Positions 41,020 to 50,933 are shown, counted from the first letter of the stretch. The stretch: 64,000 bases of DNA from Clostridium gasigenes (GCF_900104115.1 NZ_FNJM01000008.1:62001-126000); one strand, 5' to 3'. Numbers and translations: made by a program. Notes: generated by a model not told the origin, from the letters alone.

Positions 41020-43086
41020 GTGGGAAACATGTTTTTTAATGGAAATGGTTATAAACCAAAGGATAGATCAAAAAGAATGTTTATTTTTACAATAGTATTT
41101 GTTCTTATTTATATTTTGCTTATTACAGCAATAGCCCCTAAGAAATATAATTTAACAGAGGGAGATATTGCAAATGCGGATATTAAGGCACCAAGAGATA
41201 CTGTAGACGAAAGGGCAACTAAAGAAAAGGAAGAGGAAATATTAGAAAAAGTAGATAAGCAATACACTGTAAAGGGTGAAGTAAAGCTTTCTGCAGAAGA
41301 AAATATTACAAAGTTATTTAATAAGATAAGTAATATAAATGCCACTATAACTGATGAAAAGGAAAAAATAGCAGCAGCTAAAAAAATAGAAGGTTTTAAT
41401 TTAACTGAAAATGAATTTAAAATTATACTATCATCAACTAAAGAAGAAATTGCTCAATTTGAACAAAGTTTACTTGGAATAATGAAATTGGTATATGTAA
41501 ATAATATTCAAGAAAATAACATTGAAAATATTCAAAATTCACATGGAATAGTAAGCTATGAATTAAGTAAAAAAGATATTTCAAGAGAATTAGAATTAGC
41601 ACTAAGTAATATTGCATTTAGCCAAATAAAACCTAACTTGTTCTTTGACAAAGAAAAGACAGATGAAAAAGTAAAGGAAGCACAGAAAAATCTGCAAAAA
41701 GAAATAATAAAGAAAAATCAAACCATAGTTAAAGAAGGAGAACCTATAACATCAAGTCAAATAGAAATATTAAGAGAACTTGGATTATTAGATAAAGGGC
41801 TTGGAAAAACTTATATGTATACTTATTTGATTTTGGCAGTATTTGTAGCAATGGTATTAGGTATGCAATATTCTTATTTATCAAAGGATAAAAAAGAAAT
41901 TTATAATAATATAAAGATGATTATTATGATAAGTGTTATTAACTTAATATCTCTTTTACTTGCAAGAGGATTAAATATAATATCACCATTCTTAATACCC
42001 TTAGCCTGTGGTCCAATTTTATTAACACTACTTTTAGATTATAAAACTTCATTAGTTATAAATTCATTAAATATTTTACTTGTAAGTGTGGTTGTAGGGT
42101 TTAGTCCCCATATTATAATACTTTCTATAGTTAATGTGATAATTGGATCAACAACGCTTAGGAAGTTACAACAAAGAAATGATATATTATATTCAACTAT
42201 ATATATTGCAGGGGTTTCGGCATTAGTTACATTATCAACTGGTATGCTGTTATCTAATAACTTAACAGGTATTTTTATAGATACTGGATTTGTTATTTTA
42301 GGATCAATTATGTCAGGAGTGCTGGCAGTTGGGTTTTTACCTTTCTTAGAATCAACATTTGATATAGTTACTAATATTAAGCTTTTAGAAATGTCGAATC
42401 CAAACCATCCTCTAATGAAGAGGTTACTAATGGAGGCACCGGGAACTTATCATCATAGTGTAATGGTAGCTAACTTAGCCGAAGTTGCAACTGAAGAAGT
42501 CGGAGGGAATCCTGTAATTGCTAGAATAGGAGCATATTATCATGATATTGGTAAAATTAAAAGGCCATATTTCTTTGGAGAAAATCAAATGGGGAAAGAA
42601 AATCCACATAATAAGATTACTCCGAATTTAAGTACCCTTATAATAATATCTCATGTTAAAGATGGAATAGAACTGGCTAAGGAATATAAAGTTCCAAAGG
42701 TTATTCAAGATATAATAGAGCAACATCATGGAACTACATTAGTTAAATATTTTTATTATACAATGAAAAATTCAGCAGAGAAACCTGAAGATATTAAAGA
42801 AGAAGATTTCAGGTATCCAGGACCTACGCCTTGTAGTAAGGAAGCTGGTATATTAATGCTGGCAGATAGCGTGGAAGCTGCGGTAAGGTCTATAAATGAG
42901 CCAACTAAGGGTAAAATAGAGGAAATGGTAAATAATATAATTAAAGATAAGTTACATTCAGACCAATTAGTTAATTGTGATTTAACTTTAAGAGATTTAG
43001 AAAAAATAAGAAAATGTTTCTTAAAAGTTCTAAATGGAATATATCATAAAAGAATAGAATATCCGACAGAAAAAGTTAGAAGTTAG
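41020..43086 (+). CDS. pgpH: 7TM-HD phosphodiesterase PgpH (cyclic di-AMP hydrolase)
   Basis: 688 residues. One N-terminal membrane helix (about 20-38), an extracellular sensing domain (about 45-265), seven membrane helices (about 270-460) and a cytoplasmic HD domain. The HD signature residues are in GTYHHSVMVANLAE and GAYYHDIGKI, with ENPHNKITPN, EQHHGTT and LADSVEAAVR following. Listeria PgpH degrades c-di-AMP, so the same is expected here. Bacillus calls it YqfF. It is placed as usual between yqfD and ybeY. Confidence 0.92.
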   Translation: MGNMFFNGNGYKPKDRSKRMFIFTIVFVLIYILLITAIAPKKYNLTEGDIANADIKAPRDTVDERATKEKEEEILEKVDKQYTVKGEVKLSAEENITKLFNKISNINATITDEKEKIAAAKKIEGFNLTENEFKIILSSTKEEIAQFEQSLLGIMKLVYVNNIQENNIENIQNSHGIVSYELSKKDISRELELALSNIAFSQIKPNLFFDKEKTDEKVKEAQKNLQKEIIKKNQTIVKEGEPITSSQIEILRELGLLDKGLGKTYMYTYLILAVFVAMVLGMQYSYLSKDKKEIYNNIKMIIMISVINLISLLLARGLNIISPFLIPLACGPILLTLLLDYKTSLVINSLNILLVSVVVGFSPHIIILSIVNVIIGSTTLRKLQQRNDILYSTIYIAGVSALVTLSTGMLLSNNLTGIFIDTGFVILGSIMSGVLAVGFLPFLESTFDIVTNIKLLEMSNPNHPLMKRLLMEAPGTYHHSVMVANLAEVATEEVGGNPVIARIGAYYHDIGKIKRPYFFGENQMGKENPHNKITPNLSTLIIISHVKDGIELAKEYKVPKVIQDIIEQHHGTTLVKYFYYTMKNSAEKPEDIKEEDFRYPGPTPCSKEAGILMLADSVEAAVRSINEPTKGKIEEMVNNIIKDKLHSDQLVNCDLTLRDLEKIRKCFLKVLNGIYHKRIEYPTEKVRS

Positions 43087-43101
43087 ACAGCTAAAAAAAG
43101 T

Positions 43102-43124
43102 GGGGAGGGGCATCTGCCTTTCCC
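43102..43124 (+). terminator. Weak terminator-like hairpin after pgpH
   Basis: GGGGAGGGGC, ATCT, GCCTTTCCC: a 9-bp GC-rich stem with G-U pairs, followed by TTAAAAATTT rather than a clean T-run. It may only attenuate. Confidence 0.45.
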
Positions 43125-43145
43125 TTAAAAATTTAAATATTATTT

Positions 43146-43196
43146 AAGGTACTCGAAAAAATCATAGAAACTAGTTGTTTCTGTGAAGCTCCATAG
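43146..43196. repeat. Dispersed hairpin element ahead of ybeY
   Basis: AAGGTACTCGAAAAAATCAT then AGAAACTAGTTGTTTCTG then TGAAGCTCCATAGG. The centre is a near-perfect CAGAAAC/GTTTCTG palindrome around TAGT. It runs directly into the GGAGG of ybeY. Confidence 0.6.
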
Positions 43197-43206
43197 GAGG
43201 AGAAAG

Positions 43207-43707
43207 ATGTTATATACAGATAATAGACAAGATAAATTAAAAGTAACTGAAAAATTTATTGATAAATTAAGTGAGGTTTGTAGCTTTACTTTAAAAGAAG
43301 AAGAGCTAGATAAAGAATATCAAATTTCATTGCTATTTGTTGATAATGATAAAATTAAAGAAATTAACAAAGAAACAAGAGGAATAAATAAGGAAACAGA
43401 TGTGTTATCCTTTCCTATGCTTGATTATGAAGATAAAAAAGTATATAAAAACATGTATAAAGGATATGAATTTGATGAAACATATATGGATGGAAATGAA
43501 TTAGTTTTAGGTGATATGGTACTTTCTTTAGAAAAGGCTTTAGAGCAAAGTTTAGAGTATAACCATTCTTATGAAAGAGAAGTTTCGTACTTAATAGTTC
43601 ATTCTATTTTACATTTGCTTGGATATGACCATATGGAAGATTCTGAAAAAATAATAATGAGAAAAAGAGAAGAGGAAATATTAAATAAATTAGAGATTAT
43701 AAGATAA
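43207..43707 (+). CDS. ybeY: Endoribonuclease YbeY
   Basis: Zinc-dependent single-strand RNase involved in 16S rRNA maturation and ribosome quality control. Start ATG 43207 follows GGAGGAG; the longer frame from 43183 lies inside the repeat. 166 residues. Core motifs are [14 protein letters not shown] and the zinc site [11 protein letters not shown] (HxxxHxxxxxH) near the C-terminus. It is between pgpH and dgkA, conserved order. Confidence 0.95.
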   Translation: MLYTDNRQDKLKVTEKFIDKLSEVCSFTLKEEELDKEYQISLLFVDNDKIKEINKETRGINKETDVLSFPMLDYEDKKVYKNMYKGYEFDETYMDGNELVLGDMVLSLEKALEQSLEYNHSYEREVSYLIVHSILHLLGYDHMEDSEKIIMRKREEEILNKLEIIR

Positions 43708-43760
43708 GGCGCTTTTGAAAAAATAATAGCATTGACTAGAAATTTTTTAGATGCCTAAAG
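43707..43760. repeat. Dispersed hairpin element ahead of dgkA
   Basis: AAGGCGCTTTTGAAAAAATA then ATAGCATTGACTAGAAATTT then TTTAGATGCCTAAAG. The ends GGCGC/GATGCC are kept and the core is shortened. An ATG inside the right arm (43751) is an in-frame but unlikely start for dgkA. Confidence 0.6.
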
Positions 43761-43774
43761 AAAAGGATGATTAT

Positions 43775-44476
43775 ATGAAATTTAAGAGGCTATTAGAAAG
43801 TTTTAACTATGCTATAGATGGAGTTTTAGATACAGTAAGAACTCAAAGGAATATGAAGATACATCTCTTTGTAACACTATGTGTGTTACTTGCATGTTTC
43901 TTTTTTGATATTTCTAAAAGTGAGTTCTTAATTTTGGCAATTACTATAACGCTTGTAATAACAGCGGAACTTATTAATACAGCTATAGAAGCTGCTGTAG
44001 ATATGACTACAAATTTTTATCATCCTTTAGCTAAAGTTGCTAAAAATGCTGCAGCTGGAGGGGTTTTAGTAACTGCAATTAATGCTTTAATAGTTGGATA
44101 TATAATTTTCTGGGGTAAACTTTCAGATATTTCATATGTAATGATAGATAAAGTGAGAGAGTCTGAGCCTTATATGATTTTTATAGTGTTAGTATTTGTA
44201 ACAATAGCAACAGTAATAGTTAAAGCTATATTTGGAGAGGGAACTCCATTAAAAGGTGGAATGCCAAGTGGTCATAGTGCATTATCATTTTCAGTAGCAA
44301 CAGCTATAGCTCTTATTACAGAAGAACCTGTATGCATACTTTTAAGCTATTTAATGGCTTTTATTACAGCTCAAAGCAGAGTGGATTCAGAAGTGCATTC
44401 CATTTTAGAGGTTATAGTTGGAGCAATATTTGGAACTTTATTAACAGTGTTTATATTCACGATATTTAGACTATAG
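43775..44476 (+). CDS. dgkA: Undecaprenol/diacylglycerol kinase fused to a PAP2 phosphatase domain
   Basis: 233 residues from ATG 43775, 8 bases after AAAAGGA. Residues 1-115 are a DgkA-type kinase: FNYAIDGVLDTVRTQRNMKI, three membrane helices, and the signature AELINTAIEAAVDM. Residues 130-233 are PAP2-like with further helices and the motifs KGGMPSGHSALSFS and SRVDSEVHSILEVIVGA. Kinase and phosphatase parts together suggest cycling between undecaprenol and its phosphate carriers for wall synthesis (inference). This fusion occurs in other Firmicutes. Confidence 0.88.
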   Translation: MKFKRLLESFNYAIDGVLDTVRTQRNMKIHLFVTLCVLLACFFFDISKSEFLILAITITLVITAELINTAIEAAVDMTTNFYHPLAKVAKNAAAGGVLVTAINALIVGYIIFWGKLSDISYVMIDKVRESEPYMIFIVLVFVTIATVIVKAIFGEGTPLKGGMPSGHSALSFSVATAIALITEEPVCILLSYLMAFITAQSRVDSEVHSILEVIVGAIFGTLLTVFIFTIFRL

Positions 44477-44569
44477 ATAGGTTTAAATTTAATACTCTAC
44501 TTTAAGATTAAATAGTGATATAATAAAACCTAATAATAACACACAAATTACAAAGTAGGAGGCATAATT

Positions 44570-44971
44570 ATGGATTATAATAATATTATACAAAAAGCTA
44601 TAGAGGCTAGGGAATTAGCCTATTGTCCTTATTCTAACTTTAAAGTTGGTGCTGCTGTTTTATTTGAGGATGGTGAGATATATACTGGATGTAATATAGA
44701 AAATGCATCTTATGGGGCTACTAACTGTGCGGAAAGAAGCGCAATATTTAGTGCTGTATCAAAAGGAAATAGAAAATTAAAGGTAATTGCATTAATTGGA
44801 GATACAAAAGAATTTACATATCCTTGTGGAATATGTAGGCAAGTAATTGGTGAGTTTGCAGAAGACAAAGATACAAAGATTATAATTATAAAAAATAAAG
44901 ATGAATATATTCTAAAGACTTTTGAAGAGATAATGCCAGGAGCATTTACTAAGAAAGATTTAGAAAATTAG
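44570..44971 (+). CDS. cdd: Cytidine deaminase
   Basis: Deaminates cytidine and deoxycytidine for pyrimidine salvage. 133 residues, homotetrameric class. Zinc-site motifs are NCAERSAIF (Glu is the proton shuttle) and [20 protein letters not shown] and the N-terminal [11 protein letters not shown] are also typical. The start follows AGGAGG. It lies directly ahead of era (8-base gap). Confidence 0.96.
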   Translation: MDYNNIIQKAIEARELAYCPYSNFKVGAAVLFEDGEIYTGCNIENASYGATNCAERSAIFSAVSKGNRKLKVIALIGDTKEFTYPCGICRQVIGEFAEDKDTKIIIIKNKDEYILKTFEEIMPGAFTKKDLEN

Positions 44972-44979
44972 GAGGACAA

Positions 44980-45870
44980 ATGTTTAAATCAGGATTTATA
45001 ACAATAGTAGGAAGACCAAATGTAGGTAAATCAACATTATTAAATAAAATTATGGGTGAAAAACTTTCAATAGTTTCAAATAAACCTCAAACAACAAGAA
45101 ATAATATACAAACAATTTTAACAAAAGAAGATTATCAAATGGTCTTCGTAGATACTCCAGGGATACATAAGCCTAAACATAAATTAGGTGAATACATGGT
45201 AAATTCAGCAAAGGATTCTATGAAAGAAGTAGATCTTGTGTTGTTCCTTGTAAATCCAGATGAAGAAATAGGAAGAGGAGATGCTTTTATCTTAGAAGCT
45301 TTAAAAAATCAAAAAGCTCCTGTTTTCCTAGTTTTAAATAAGATTGATGAAAGTACACAAGAAAGAGTAGCAAAGACATTACAACTATTTGCAAAAGAAA
45401 TGGATTTTAAGGAAATAATCCCTATATCAGCAAGAAAAGGTAGAAATGTTGATAAATTAATAGAGTTAATGGTTGGAAATATGCCAGAAGGGCCAAAATA
45501 TTATCCAGAAGATATGATAACAGATGTTCAAGAAAAATTTGTTATATCAGAAATAATTAGAGAAAAAGCATTAAGAACTTTAAGAGAAGAAGTTCCTCAT
45601 GGAATAGCTATAGATATTATTCAAATGAAAAAAAGTGATAGTGGAACTTGGCATATTGAAGTAGATATGATATGTGAGAAAGATTCACACAAAGGAATTA
45701 TAATAGGAAAAGAGGGTCAAGGATTAAAGAAGATAGGTGAAACAGCAAGATATGAAATCGAAAGATTCTTAAATGCTAAGGTTAACCTTAAAGTTTGGGT
45801 TAAAGTTAGAAAAGAATGGAGAGATAATCAAAATTTCTTGAAAGAGTTAGGATACAAAAAGATAAAATAG
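44980..45870 (+). CDS. era: GTPase Era
   Basis: Essential GTPase that binds the 3' end of 16S rRNA during 30S assembly. 296 residues. G1 [12 protein letters not shown]3 [11 protein letters not shown]4 NKID, then a C-terminal KH domain with [18 protein letters not shown]. The start follows AGGAGG. It is coupled to cdd upstream and recO downstream. Confidence 0.97.
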   Translation: MFKSGFITIVGRPNVGKSTLLNKIMGEKLSIVSNKPQTTRNNIQTILTKEDYQMVFVDTPGIHKPKHKLGEYMVNSAKDSMKEVDLVLFLVNPDEEIGRGDAFILEALKNQKAPVFLVLNKIDESTQERVAKTLQLFAKEMDFKEIIPISARKGRNVDKLIELMVGNMPEGPKYYPEDMITDVQEKFVISEIIREKALRTLREEVPHGIAIDIIQMKKSDSGTWHIEVDMICEKDSHKGIIIGKEGQGLKKIGETARYEIERFLNAKVNLKVWVKVRKEWRDNQNFLKELGYKKIK

Positions 45871-45873
45871 GGG

Positions 45874-46623
45874 ATGGTTCTGCTGTCATTAGAGAAAACA
45901 AAAGCAGTAGTTATAAAAGCACAGGCTTATAAAGAAAATGATAAATTAGTATGGTTATATACTGAAGAATTCGGGAAGGTAACAGCTATAGCAAGAGGAA
46001 CTAAAAAAAGTAAGAGCAGATTATTTGCTCTTACTTTACCTTTATGTTATGCAGATTATGTTCTCTTTAAAGGAAAAAACCTATTTAATTTACAAGAGGG
46101 TAAAATAGAGAATTCTTTTCAAGGTTTGTTAAGTAACTTAGAGAAGCTTACTTATTCATCCTATATTTGTGAGTTAATAGATATATGTTTAGAAGATGGT
46201 GAAAATAATAAACAGTTATATAAAGATTTTATTAAATGTTTATATTTATTAAATACAGATGCGTTAAATTATGAAATGCTTATTAGATCTTTTGAATTAA
46301 AACTTTTAAAATCAACAGGGTATGGACTAAATTTAGATCAATGTGTTAGTTGCAGAAAAAAAATAACAGTAACTAATTATATATCTATTTCTCATTTTGG
46401 TGGGGTGTGTGAAATGTGTAATAGGCAACATGGGATGTATATTTCAAAGCCAGCATATAATGCGCTAAGATTCTTAAATAACACTGATATGGAGAAGGTT
46501 TATAGACTTAATATTAATTCAGAGGTGAAAAAAGATATAAGCAAAGTAAATACTTTACTTATATCTTCAAATTACGCTAGAAAACCTAAAAGTTTAGAAA
46601 TGCTAAATTATATAAAGGAGTGA
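45874..46623 (+). CDS. recO: DNA repair protein RecO
   Basis: Recombination mediator of the RecF pathway. 249 residues: N-terminal OB fold (KTKAVVIKAQAYKENDKLVW, then FGKVTAIARGTKKSKSRLF), a helical domain, and a zinc finger with CVSCRKK and CEMC. ATG 45874 immediately follows GGGG, and a downstream CTG could also initiate after GGGATGG, so the exact start is uncertain by about 3-4 codons. It is 3 bases after era. Confidence 0.93.
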   Translation: MVLLSLEKTKAVVIKAQAYKENDKLVWLYTEEFGKVTAIARGTKKSKSRLFALTLPLCYADYVLFKGKNLFNLQEGKIENSFQGLLSNLEKLTYSSYICELIDICLEDGENNKQLYKDFIKCLYLLNTDALNYEMLIRSFELKLLKSTGYGLNLDQCVSCRKKITVTNYISISHFGGVCEMCNRQHGMYISKPAYNALRFLNNTDMEKVYRLNINSEVKKDISKVNTLLISSNYARKPKSLEMLNYIKE

Positions 46624-46629
46624 TTATAT

Positions 46630-47259
46630 ATGGAAATAACATTAGAAAAGGTAGATAAAGTAAAAGAAAGAACAGGATCAAGTTATGCTGAGGCAAAGTA
46701 TGCATTAGAAATTAGTCATGGAGAAGTTTTAGATGCAATAATATATATAGAAGAAATTAAAGGCATAAATGGAGTTTTACCTATTATTGAAACATCATCA
46801 AAAGGTGAAAAAGGTGAAAATGATAAAAATGGAGAAACTGTTGAAGAATTTAAAGTTTGGTTAAAGGATTTAATCAATAAAGGAAATGTTTCAAGAATAA
46901 GAATTAGTAAAGATGAAAAAGAATTAATAGATATTCCAGTAAATGCAGGTATTGCAGCAGGAATGATCGGGATAATATTACCTCAAGTATTAGCGTTTGG
47001 AGTTATAGCAGCAGTAGTAACTAAAATTACTATAGAATTAACTATGGCAGATGGTAGTGTTGAAGTTGTAAATAAGTATATTTCTAAGGCAACAAGTGAA
47101 GTAAAAGAAAAAGCAAGTGATATTGCTGAAAAAGTAAAAAATAAATTTAATGAAGTTAATTTTAAAGGATATAAGAGTCCTAAAAGTAGTAATAAAGCCG
47201 ATTCTAATGAAGAATCTGTATATACTTATACTGCTAATTTTGAAGAAACGGATAAATAA
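46630..47259 (+). CDS. DUF4342 protein with UBA-like N-terminus
   Basis: 209 residues. The N-terminal 40 (KVDKVKERTGSSYAEAKYAL and GEVLDAIIYIEE) look like the UBA/TS-N fold of EF-Ts and NAC. The middle (EEFKVWLKDLINKGNVSRIR, then IDIPVNAGIAAGMIGIILPQ) matches the DUF4342 pattern, including a hydrophobic hairpin-like helix (about 113-135). The tail is charged and disordered. Function unknown. The start is 6 bases after recO; it is probably co-transcribed with it. Confidence 0.75.
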   Translation: MEITLEKVDKVKERTGSSYAEAKYALEISHGEVLDAIIYIEEIKGINGVLPIIETSSKGEKGENDKNGETVEEFKVWLKDLINKGNVSRIRISKDEKELIDIPVNAGIAAGMIGIILPQVLAFGVIAAVVTKITIELTMADGSVEVVNKYISKATSEVKEKASDIAEKVKNKFNEVNFKGYKSPKSSNKADSNEESVYTYTANFEETDK

Positions 47260-47451
47260 GGAGTAAATGAAAGTAAAACAGGTAATATAAGTCAATAAAA
47301 TGAACAAATTAAGGATATTCAGCGAATTTGACTAATTATTCAGAAAATTAAGCATAGTCAAATTTTTATAAAATGTTATAATTATACTGTAAATATCAAA
47401 CAAATCAAAATTATCTGAATATTCCTTAAGTTGTTGGAGAGAGGTATAAAA
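47260..47451 (+). promoter_or_regulatory. ccpN upstream region with two nested inverted repeats
   Basis: AATTTGACTA (47325-47334) and TAGTCAAATT (47355-47364) are exact inverse copies 20 bases apart. They lie inside a wider pair, TTAAGGATATTCAG (47309-47322) and CTGAATATTCCTTAA (47414-47428), one base from exact. A TTATAAT at 47376-47382 may be the -10. The symmetry suggests an operator, perhaps for the regulator itself; not established. Confidence 0.45.
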
Positions 47452-48090
47452 TTGAAGTTATCAGGAAGACAAGAGGAAATTATAAAGTTAGTAAAAGAAG
47501 GACAGCCCATTACAAGTGAAGCATTAGCTGAAAAGTTAGGGGTTACAAGAGCTGCACTTAGAGCTGATCTTGCAATACTAACTATGATAGGAATATTAGA
47601 TGCTAAACCAAAGGTTGGTTATATTTACGCTGGTAACCCTACAGATACTGCTATTTTGGATAACATATCTAAAGTATTGGTTGGGGATATAATGTCGAAA
47701 CCTATCACTGTTAATAAGAATACTATGGTATATGATGCAATCGTATTCTTATTTTTAAACGATGTAGGTACATTATTTGTTGAAAATAACGGAATACTCA
47801 TAGGTGCTGTATCTAGAAAAGATTTCTTGAAAATTGCAATTGGAGGCACCGATATTTATAAAGTTCCAGTAGGAGTAATAATGACAAGAATGCCAAACCT
47901 AGTTTGTGCATATGCAGAGGAAAGTGCATATAGTGTTGCTAAAAAAATTATAGAACATGAAATAGACAGTGTTCCTATAGTTGAAAAAATTAATGAGAAG
48001 TGCGAAGGAAAAGAGCAATTTAAAATAGTAGGTAAGATTTCAAAGACTAACATAACAAAGCTATTTGTAAAGCTTGGAGAAAGTACTTAA
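47452..48090 (+). CDS. ccpN: CcpN/YqzB-type transcriptional regulator with CBS pair
   Basis: 212 residues from TTG 47452, 7 bases after GAGAGAGG. N-terminal winged helix (LSGRQEEIIKLVKEGQPITS and LGVTRAALRADLAILTMIG), then two CBS domains (GDIMSKPITVNKNTMVYDAI, then LFVENNGILIGAVSRKDFLK; and VIMTRMPNLVCAYAEESAYS onward) that in this family sense adenine nucleotides. In Bacillus, CcpN represses gluconeogenic genes. Here it is directly upstream of ppdK, an obvious candidate target. The phosphatase-kinase PDRP gene (yqfL), often placed between the two, is absent here. Confidence 0.85.
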   Translation: MKLSGRQEEIIKLVKEGQPITSEALAEKLGVTRAALRADLAILTMIGILDAKPKVGYIYAGNPTDTAILDNISKVLVGDIMSKPITVNKNTMVYDAIVFLFLNDVGTLFVENNGILIGAVSRKDFLKIAIGGTDIYKVPVGVIMTRMPNLVCAYAEESAYSVAKKIIEHEIDSVPIVEKINEKCEGKEQFKIVGKISKTNITKLFVKLGEST

Positions 48091-48295
48091 GAGAAGTTCG
48101 AAAATGGTAGTTTGTAAAATGATTTTTAACTTCAAATTTAGTTTTTTTTATGAAGTTAATAATTGTTATACCCTTGGGGTATAAATAGTAATTCGAAGAG
48201 TGAAGTTTGAAAATGGGTAAATTTAAATGGGTAGCTACGGGGCACAAGTTCCGATAGTATATAATCGAATTAGTATCGAACGGAGGAGTATTGAG
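48091..48295 (+). promoter_or_regulatory. ppdK leader with direct repeats and a palindrome
   Basis: Two imperfect direct repeats, GAGAAGTTCGAAAATGGTAG (48091) and GTGAAGTTTGAAAATGGGTA (about 48199), flank the palindrome TTATACCCTTGGGGTATAA (48166-48184). GTATATAATCG (about 48258) contains a -10-like TATAAT close to the GGAGGAG at 48281. These may be CcpN-type operator sites; this is inference. Confidence 0.45.
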
Positions 48296-50926
48296 ATGGA
48301 TAATAAGAAGTACGTTTACCTTTTTAGTGAAGGCAACGCAACAATGAAAAATCTTCTAGGGGGCAAAGGGGCAAATTTAGCAGAAATGAGCATACTAGGA
48401 ATTCCAGTGCCACAAGGGTTTATTGTTACAACAGAAGTTTGTAATAAGTACTATGAGGATGGAAAAGTAATCGCAGAAAAAATCATTAAAGAAATCCATG
48501 AAAATATTGCGAAACTAGAAAAAATAACAGGTAAAGAATTCGGAAGTACTACTAATCCATTATTAGTATCAGTAAGATCAGGAGCAAGAGTGTCAATGCC
48601 TGGTATGATGGATACTGTTTTAAATCTTGGTTTAAATGATGAAGCTGTAGAAGCTATGTCTAAATTAACTAACAATCCAAGATTTGCATATGATTCATAT
48701 AGAAGATTTATACAAATGTTCTCAGATGTAGTTATGGGAATTGAAAAAAGATTATTCGAAAATATAATAGATGAATTAAAAGAAGAAAAAGGTGTTAAAG
48801 TTGATACCGACTTAACAGGTGAAGATTTAAAGGAATTAGTAAAGAGATTTAAGGCTCTTTATAAAAAAGAAAAGGGTGAAGAATTCTTAGCAGATCCAAA
48901 GCAACAATTAATAGAGTCAATTACTGCAGTATTTAGATCATGGGATAATCCAAGAGCTATAGTATATAGAAGATTAAATGATATTCCAGGAGAATGGGGT
49001 ACAGCTGTAAGTGTTCAAGAAATGGTATTTGGAAATAAGGGCGAAACATCAGGAACTGGAGTTGTGTTCTCAAGAGATCCTTCTACTGGTGAAAATGTAG
49101 TTTATGGTGAATACTTAATGAATGCACAAGGGGAAGATGTTGTTGCTGGTATAAGAACACCACTTCCAATTTCAAAATTAGAAGAGCAAAACCCAGTAAT
49201 ATATAAAGAATTCACTGATATTATAGATACTTTAGAAAAACATTATAAAGATATGCAAGATATGGAAATGACAATTGAAGAAGGAAAGTTATACTTCTTG
49301 CAAACTAGAAATGGTAAGAGAACAGCTCAAGCAGCTTTAAAAATTGCTGTTGATTTAGTTGAAGATGGAACTTTAACTAAAGAAGAAGCAATACTAAAAG
49401 TTGAGCCAAGACAATTAGATTCATTACTTCATCCGGCCTTTGATGTGGAAGATTTAAAGAATAGTAAGGTTATTGGTAAGGGACTTCCAGCATCTCCAGG
49501 AGCTGCATGCGGCACAATTGCATTCACAGCTGAAGAAGCTAAGGAAAGAGCTGAAAAGGGTGAAAATGTAGTTCTTGTAAGGCTTGAAACTTCACCAGAA
49601 GATATAGAAGGTATGATTGCAGCTAAAGGTATATTAACTGTTAGAGGTGGAATGACATCTCATGCTGCAGTAGTTGCTAGAGGAATGGGAACTTGCTGTG
49701 TTGCAGGTTGTGGAGAATTAAAAGTAAGTGAAGTTAATAGAACTTTAGAAGTAGATGGAAAAGTTTATACAGCAGATGATTTCATCTCAATAGATGGATC
49801 AACTGGAAATATATATGGAGTAGCTGTTAAAACTGTTACACCAGAAATATCAGGACATTTTGCTAAATTCATGGGTTGGGCAGATGAGATAAGAAAGTTA
49901 AAAGTTAGAACAAATGCAGATACTCCAAAAGATACTAAACAAGCAGTTGAATTTGGAGCAGAAGGTATTGGGTTATGTAGAACTGAGCATATGTTCTTCG
50001 CTGAAGACAGAATAAAAGCAGTTAGAGAAATGATAGTTGCTAAAAATGTTGAAGAAAGAAGACGTGCATTAGATAAAATACTTCCAATGCAAAAAGAAGA
50101 TTTTATAGGTATCTATGAAGCTTTAGAAGGAATGCCAGCTACAATTAGATTCTTAGATCCACCATTACATGAATTCCTGCCTCATAGTGATGAAGATATT
50201 GCATCACTAGCTAAGGATATGGGAATTGGATTTGAAGAATTAAAAGCAACAGTTGAATCATTGCATGAATTTAATCCAATGATGGGGCATAGAGGCTGTA
50301 GACTAGCTGTATCTTATCCAGAAATTGCAGAAATGCAAACAAGAGCAGTAATTGAAGCTGCAATAGCTGTTAAAGAAAATAAAGGATATGATATAATTCC
50401 AGAAATAATGATACCATTAGTTGGAGATGTTAAAGAATTAAAATATGTTAAAGACATAGTAGTTAGAACTGCTGAAGCTGTAATGAAAGAAAAAGGAGTT
50501 AAGTTAGAGTACAAAGTGGGTACTATGATAGAAATTCCAAGAGCTTGTATAATAGCAGATGAAATAGCTAAAGAAGCAGAATTCTTCTCATTTGGAACAA
50601 ATGACTTAACACAAATGGCATTTGGTTTCTCAAGAGATGATGCAGCTAAATTCTTAGTAGACTATTACGAAAATAAAATTTACGAACAAGATCCATTTGC
50701 TAAATTAGATCAAAAAGGCGTTGGAGAATTAATTAAACTCGCAGTTCAAAAGGGAAGAGAAGGAAGACCAAATATTAAACTTGGAATATGTGGAGAACAT
50801 GGTGGAGATCCATCTTCAGTTGAGTTCTGTCATAACATAGGCTTAGACTATGTTTCATGTTCACCGTTTAGAGTGCCTCTAGCTAGACTAGCAGCAGCTC
50901 AAGCACAAGTGAAAAATAGAAGATAA
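48296..50926 (+). CDS. ppdK: Pyruvate, phosphate dikinase
   Basis: Interconverts PEP, AMP and pyrophosphate with pyruvate, ATP and phosphate; in clostridia it can serve glycolysis or gluconeogenesis. Start ATG 48296 follows GGAGGAG; the longer frame from 48227 has no site. 876 residues. ATP-grasp domain with LLGGKGANLAEM and VSVRSGARVSMPGMMDTVLN; the phosphohistidine domain with GGMTSHAAVVARGMG (His near 455); the PEP/pyruvate barrel with EGIGLCRTEHMF, FLDPPLHEF and GICGEHGGDPSSVEF (catalytic Cys). The hairpin at 50934 ends it. Confidence 0.97.
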   Translation: MDNKKYVYLFSEGNATMKNLLGGKGANLAEMSILGIPVPQGFIVTTEVCNKYYEDGKVIAEKIIKEIHENIAKLEKITGKEFGSTTNPLLVSVRSGARVSMPGMMDTVLNLGLNDEAVEAMSKLTNNPRFAYDSYRRFIQMFSDVVMGIEKRLFENIIDELKEEKGVKVDTDLTGEDLKELVKRFKALYKKEKGEEFLADPKQQLIESITAVFRSWDNPRAIVYRRLNDIPGEWGTAVSVQEMVFGNKGETSGTGVVFSRDPSTGENVVYGEYLMNAQGEDVVAGIRTPLPISKLEEQNPVIYKEFTDIIDTLEKHYKDMQDMEMTIEEGKLYFLQTRNGKRTAQAALKIAVDLVEDGTLTKEEAILKVEPRQLDSLLHPAFDVEDLKNSKVIGKGLPASPGAACGTIAFTAEEAKERAEKGENVVLVRLETSPEDIEGMIAAKGILTVRGGMTSHAAVVARGMGTCCVAGCGELKVSEVNRTLEVDGKVYTADDFISIDGSTGNIYGVAVKTVTPEISGHFAKFMGWADEIRKLKVRTNADTPKDTKQAVEFGAEGIGLCRTEHMFFAEDRIKAVREMIVAKNVEERRRALDKILPMQKEDFIGIYEALEGMPATIRFLDPPLHEFLPHSDEDIASLAKDMGIGFEELKATVESLHEFNPMMGHRGCRLAVSYPEIAEMQTRAVIEAAIAVKENKGYDIIPEIMIPLVGDVKELKYVKDIVVRTAEAVMKEKGVKLEYKVGTMIEIPRACIIADEIAKEAEFFSFGTNDLTQMAFGFSRDDAAKFLVDYYENKIYEQDPFAKLDQKGVGELIKLAVQKGREGRPNIKLGICGEHGGDPSSVEFCHNIGLDYVSCSPFRVPLARLAAAQAQVKNRR

Positions 50927-50933
50927 TAAATTA

